9,812 nucleotides of DNA. Origin: an uncultured Clostridia bacterium (GTDB lineage: Bacteria > Bacillota > Clostridia > TANB77 > CAG-465). Shown one piece after another: positions 6,517-9,812 of this stretch. A program made the translations under genes and the position numbers. The first letter of the stretch is position 1, and each line of letters starts with the position of its first letter. A model generated the notes under the pieces. The model was not told where the DNA came from. It worked only from the letters and a program-made list of their open reading frames with translations, and ran no database searches. The stretch lies in assembly GCA_934130325.1 (NCBI GenBank), contig CAKOYA010000036.1:1-9812 (forward strand), given 5' to 3'.

Positions 6517-8118
6517 ATGAGTAGTGATAAAAATTTAGGTGCTTCTAAGAAAAAAAAGTTTAAAAAAGGTGAAAAAAATGTAGTTTTAACCATAGTAAAA
6601 GTAGCATTAGTCCTATTAGTATTTTGTGCTGAAGTAGCTTTTATGGTAGTTATGTATTCAACTACAAAAGTAATATATACATATGCTAGATATGTTTTTG
6701 AAGTATTTAAAATAATAACAGTGGCATACATACTATATAGACATGATAGTGCAGCATACAAAATTTCTTGGATAGTATTTATAACATTTCTGCCAGTTGT
6801 GGGTATTCTTGCATACTTTTTATGGGGAAATAGTAAATTAAGAAAAAAAGAAGCTAGAAAAATAAAGAAAATACGAACTGATACGGAAAATATACTAGCT
6901 ACCTCAGATGAAGTGATGAAAAAGCTAGAATTAGAGGAAAAATATAAATATAATCAAGTAAACTACTTAAATAAAATATCCGGATATCCAGTGTATTTTA
7001 ATCAGGGATTGCAGTATTTTGATATAGGAGAAAAATTCTTTGAAAGTTTGACAAATGATTTAAAACAAGCAAAGAATTATATATTTATAGAGTTTTTTAT
7101 AATATCTTCTGGTAAACTTTGGAATGAAGTTTTAGAAATACTAAAGCAAAAAGCAGCACAAGGAGTAGAAATAAAGATTATAATTGATTCGTTGGGATCA
7201 CTTGGAAAAAAGCCAAAAAATTTTAAAGAGGAAATGCAAAAATATAATATTTCAGTATTTGAATTTAACCCTTTTACTCCAATAATAAATGGGTATATAA
7301 ACTATAGGGACCACAGAAAAATTATAGTAATAGATGGTGAGGTAGCATATACAGGAGGAGTAAATTTGGCTGATGAATATGCAAATTTGATAGAAAGATT
7401 TGGATATTGGAAAGATGTTGGAATGAAGGTAGAAGGAAGTGCTGTTGATAGTTTTGCAATTATGTTTTTAAGGAATTTAGAAGAAATAACTTTAGATACT
7501 ACAATTGATTATATTAAATATTTAGATGTAGGAAAAATTAATAGGCAAAATATAAAGTATAAAGAGCATACAGGGTATGTTATACCATTTGCTGATGGAC
7601 CTGATAATAGGAAAAATCCAATTGAAAATATTTATATTCAAACTATTAATTATTCTAAAAATTATGTATATATGACAACACCATATTTTATAGTAAGTGA
7701 AACTATATTAAATTCGCTTTTAAATGCTGCAAGAAGTGGTGTGGATGTAAGGATAATACTTCCATATATTCCAGATAAAAAATTGGTAAATGCGGTTACT
7801 AAATCATATTATGAAGTATTACTAGAAGCAGGTGTTAGAGTGTATGAATATAGGCCTGGGTTTATACATTCTAAAACGTTTGTATCAGATGATGATACCG
7901 CAATTGTAGGTACAGCAAATATAGATTTTAGGAGTATGAATTTAAATTTTGAGTGTGCTGTATTTAATTATAAAACTGGCATGGAAAAAGATGTGAGACA
8001 GGATTTTGAAAACATGTTAAAAGAATGCAAAGAGGTTGAACTAGAAGTTTGGAGAAAAAGACCTCTTAGAACAAAAATGTTAGAAGGAATTATGGCAGCA
8101 TTTTCGCCTATGCTATAG
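6517..8118 (+). CDS. cls: Cardiolipin synthase, PLD superfamily
   Basis: This membrane enzyme joins two phosphatidylglycerols to give cardiolipin and glycerol. A lysine-rich N-terminal tail (residues 10-20) precedes hydrophobic spans near 22-47, 57-74 and 82-103, the last part of the PLDc_N domain (SWIVFITFLPVVGILAYFLWG region). Two phospholipase D domains follow, each with an HKD motif. The first has H266, K268 and D273 in YRDHRKIIVIDGEVAYTGG. The second has H451, K453 and D458 in FIHSKTFVSDDDTAIVGT. The 533-residue length is near the clostridial norm. AGGAG at 6507-6511 sets the ATG at 6517. The gene is 45 bp after tgt and 63 bp before a patatin-like lipase, with no terminator on either side. 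Other PLD-type phosphatidyltransferases are possible, but the membrane N-domain favours Cls. Confidence 0.93.
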   Translation: MSSDKNLGASKKKKFKKGEKNVVLTIVKVALVLLVFCAEVAFMVVMYSTTKVIYTYARYVFEVFKIITVAYILYRHDSAAYKISWIVFITFLPVVGILAYFLWGNSKLRKKEARKIKKIRTDTENILATSDEVMKKLELEEKYKYNQVNYLNKISGYPVYFNQGLQYFDIGEKFFESLTNDLKQAKNYIFIEFFIISSGKLWNEVLEILKQKAAQGVEIKIIIDSLGSLGKKPKNFKEEMQKYNISVFEFNPFTPIINGYINYRDHRKIIVIDGEVAYTGGVNLADEYANLIERFGYWKDVGMKVEGSAVDSFAIMFLRNLEEITLDTTIDYIKYLDVGKINRQNIKYKEHTGYVIPFADGPDNRKNPIENIYIQTINYSKNYVYMTTPYFIVSETILNSLLNAARSGVDVRIILPYIPDKKLVNAVTKSYYEVLLEAGVRVYEYRPGFIHSKTFVSDDDTAIVGTANIDFRSMNLNFECAVFNYKTGMEKDVRQDFENMLKECKEVELEVWRKRPLRTKMLEGIMAAFSPML

Positions 8119-8181
8119 GTTAGTTGTTATTAAAAAAGTAAATATAGATTAAGGATAATAAATTGTTATGGGGGGATATGT

Positions 8182-9330
8182 ATGAAATATGGATTAACTC
8201 TTGAAGGAGGAGGAGCAAGAGGAGCGTATCATATTGGTGCTGTAAAAGCACTTGTTGAAAATGGTTATGAATTTGATGCAGTTGTTGGTACCTCAATAGG
8301 TGCTATTAATGCGGCATTTATAGCACAAGGTGATGTAGATGTTGCGTATGATATGTGGCATACTTTATCTTTTAAGGATTTATTTAACGTTGAAGAAGAG
8401 AAAATACAAAATGCTATGAATATTAATTTAGATATTAATACTGTAAAATATTTATCATCAAAATTAAAGAAAGTCATAAAAGAAAAAGGTATTGATACCT
8501 TAAAAATAAGAGAAATATTAGAGGAAAAAGTAGATGAAGAAAAAATTAGAAACTCTGATATAAAACTTGGACTAGTTACATTTTGTTTATCAGATAAGTC
8601 AGGAGAAGAATTATATATTGATGATATTAAAAATGGAGATTTAATAAATTATCTTATGGCAAGTTCAAATCTTCCTGTATTCCAAAGAGTCAAATTAAAT
8701 GATAAAAAATACATGGATGGCGGAGTATATGATAATTGTCCCGTTAATCTTTTAGAAAAAAAAGGAATTAAAGAGGCTGTTGTTATAAGAACATATAAAA
8801 GAATGCGTATTAGAGGGTATAAAGATATTGTAAAAAGAGGAAATGTAAATATGCATATGATTCAACCAGTAGACGAATTAACCTCTATTTTAAATTTTGA
8901 TAGTAATAATTTAAATGAACTTTTAAAATTAGGGTACTTTGATGCATTAAAGATGGTAAAAAGCTTGGATGGAATAAGGTATTATCTAGATCCTGTACCA
9001 GAAGAAAAAATGCTAGAAAAATTGAGAGATGTAGATTACGATAAAATACAAAAAATTGCATCTTTAGGTTCAATAAAGTTGGATATAGGAGAGTATGCAA
9101 ATGATTTATTAATATATAAAATAGTTCCTAGTTTAGCGCAAAAAACTAAAAATAAAGATTTATCTGGAATAAAAGATTACGTGTTTGCACTACTTGAATA
9201 CGTTGCATTAGAAAATAATGTTGAAAAATATAAAATATATACAATTGATGAATTTATAAAAGCTATTCAAAGTACACCTAAAAAAACAGGTAATAAAGCT
9301 ATAAAGGAATTTGTAAATAGTTTAAAATAG
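8182..9330 (+). CDS. Patatin-like phospholipase family protein
   Basis: This is a predicted lipid acyl hydrolase with a Ser-Asp dyad. The patatin domain covers about residues 3-205: an oxyanion glycine loop (EGGGARGAYHIG, 8-19), the nucleophile elbow GTSIG with S38, and the DGG motif at D179 in KYMDGGVYDNCPVNLL. The remaining 180 residues, rich in Lys, Asp and Leu, carry no motif I recognise and are probably a helical accessory region. There is no signal peptide or membrane span, so the protein is probably cytoplasmic and acts at the inner leaflet. An unusually G-rich SD (six G residues at 8170-8175) precedes the ATG at 8182. It lies 63 bp after cls, in a lipid-related pair, and is followed by the terminator at 9334-9380. 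Substrate is unknown; phospholipid or acylglycerol are both possible. Confidence 0.88.
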   Translation: MKYGLTLEGGGARGAYHIGAVKALVENGYEFDAVVGTSIGAINAAFIAQGDVDVAYDMWHTLSFKDLFNVEEEKIQNAMNINLDINTVKYLSSKLKKVIKEKGIDTLKIREILEEKVDEEKIRNSDIKLGLVTFCLSDKSGEELYIDDIKNGDLINYLMASSNLPVFQRVKLNDKKYMDGGVYDNCPVNLLEKKGIKEAVVIRTYKRMRIRGYKDIVKRGNVNMHMIQPVDELTSILNFDSNNLNELLKLGYFDALKMVKSLDGIRYYLDPVPEEKMLEKLRDVDYDKIQKIASLGSIKLDIGEYANDLLIYKIVPSLAQKTKNKDLSGIKDYVFALLEYVALENNVEKYKIYTIDEFIKAIQSTPKKTGNKAIKEFVNSLK

Positions 9331-9333
9331 TAT

Positions 9334-9380
9334 AAAAAAGTCATTTCACGAATATATATATAGCGTGAGGTGATTTTTTT
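9334..9380 (+). terminator. Intrinsic terminator after the lipase gene, overlapping the dpaA start
   Basis: The arms at 9334-9350 and 9364-9380 form 17 pairs: six A-T, one G-T, then TCATTTCACG with CGTGAGGTGA including two wobbles. The loop is 13 nt and AT-rich (9351-9363). The 3' side ends in a seven-T run (9374-9380). It lies 3 bp after the patatin-like gene stop. The same 3' arm holds the dpaA SD, and the T run reaches into its TTG start codon. Confidence 0.82.
9367..9373 (+). promoter_or_regulatory. SD of dpaA within the terminator arm
   Basis: GAGGTGA lies 5 bp before TTG 9379 and decides that start over GTG 9370 (which overlaps it) and ATG 9418 (which has no SD). In a read-through transcript it would be paired with 9341-9347 and so hidden from the ribosome. 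Confidence 0.75.
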
Positions 9381-9812
9381 GGCTAGATATTGTATACTAG
9401 GATCAGATGATAGGACAATGTATTTAAGGAAAATATTAAAAGATGAAAAAAAAGATATTGTTAGTTTGGAAAAAGCAGATGTTGTAATTACTCCAATTCC
9501 TTTTACCAAAGACAAAGTTAGAATATTTGGAGAAAGTATAAAAATTGAGGATTTAATAGAAAATTTGAGTAAAGGTAAGATTTTAATATCTGGTGCTATT
9601 CCAAAAGAAATTAAAGTGAAATTGGAAAGTAGGAGTATTGCATATTTTGATATAATGGAAAATGATAGTATGGCTATAAATAATGCAATTCCAACAGCGG
9701 AAGGAGCAATTAATATTGCAATAGAAAATACAGATTTTACTCTTCAAGGATCTAATGTACTTATTTTAGGTTTTGGGAAAATAGGTAAAGTATTGGCAAA
9801 AATGTTACACGG
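9379..9812 (+). CDS. dpaA: Dipicolinate synthase subunit A, 3'-truncated by window edge
   Basis: This NAD(P)-binding subunit, also called SpoVFA, works with DpaB (SpoVFB) in the mother cell to oxidise the lysine-pathway intermediate to dipicolinic acid, the calcium chelator of the spore core. About 145 of roughly 290 residues are visible. An N-terminal domain starts ARYCILGSDDRTMYLRKIL. The family motif IPTAEGAINIAIENTDFTL (104-122) follows, then the Rossmann loop GFGKIG at 131-136. The start is taken as TTG 9379 because of GAGGTGA at 9367-9373. Compared from memory with the B. subtilis protein, the stretch before PTAEG is about 30 residues shorter, lacking a segment after the first helix. 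The gene begins inside the terminator of the preceding unit, so a separate, probably sporulation-specific promoter is expected, but I could not identify one with confidence. The product call is firm. Confidence 0.92.
   Translation, partial: MARYCILGSDDRTMYLRKILKDEKKDIVSLEKADVVITPIPFTKDKVRIFGESIKIEDLIENLSKGKILISGAIPKEIKVKLESRSIAYFDIMENDSMAINNAIPTAEGAINIAIENTDFTLQGSNVLILGFGKIGKVLAKMLH

Noticed and set aside
8119..8181. Separate promoter for the patatin-like gene
   Set aside because: TTGTTA at 8124-8129 has no good -10 at proper spacing (TAGATT at 15 bp is the best), so read-through from cls is the simpler view.
9331..9378. Sporulation sigma (SigK-type) promoter for dpaA in the hairpin loop
   Set aside because: The loop's ATATATATA run loosely fits a CATAnnnTA -10, but no convincing -35 is found and AT-rich sequence makes such matches cheap. 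Mentioned only as an inference in the findings.
1..9812. CRISPR arrays, rRNA/tRNA genes, complete IS elements, phage genes or a defence system
   Set aside because: No spaced repeats, no cloverleaf or rRNA-like GC-rich stretches, no transposase or integrase frame and no inverted-repeat ends were seen; the remnant at 892-1164 is too short to count as a system.

Overview
The window reads as chromosomal DNA from a very AT-rich, endospore-forming member of the Clostridia (Bacillota). Supporting signs are strong A/T codon bias (AGA, ATA, AAA), purine-rich Shine-Dalgarno (SD) sites, all genes on one strand, a fermentative pta-ackA pair, and a dipicolinate synthase gene (dpaA/spoVFA), which is specific to sporulation. 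The best-studied cluster I clostridia are reported to lack spoVF, so dpaA points to another clostridial lineage. I cannot name the species.

Layout, all on the + strand. (1) 1-917: phosphate acetyltransferase (pta), cut at its 5' end by the window edge. (2) 892-1164: a promoterless, SD-less remnant of the C-terminal winged-helix region of a Fic/AlbA_2 (RecG-like) type protein, lying between pta and ackA. (3) 1228-5213: ackA, an M24 metallopeptidase overlapping ackA by 7 bp, an unlisted 51-residue single-span membrane protein (3652-3807), and an M18 aminopeptidase, closed by a 19-bp hairpin at 5231-5272. (4) 5291-9330: a near-perfect SigA promoter drives tgt (queuosine tRNA modification), followed closely by cardiolipin synthase and a patatin-like lipase, ending at an intrinsic terminator (9334-9380). 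(5) 9379-9812: the 5' part of dpaA. Its SD and TTG start lie inside that terminator's 3' arm and U-tract.

Functionally, pta-ackA turns acetyl-CoA into acetate plus ATP. The two peptidases are general peptide-recycling enzymes. Cardiolipin synthase and the patatin protein are a plausible membrane-lipid synthesis and turnover pair. dpaA makes the dipicolinic acid stored in spores. Most of the window is ordinary housekeeping and I see no defence system, CRISPR array, complete mobile element, rRNA or tRNA.

The points most worth a second look are the dpaA translation start embedded in the upstream terminator, several substitutions in the nucleotide-binding loops of AckA, the gene remnant splitting pta from ackA, the small membrane protein between two peptidases, and the strand-asymmetric hairpin before the tgt promoter.
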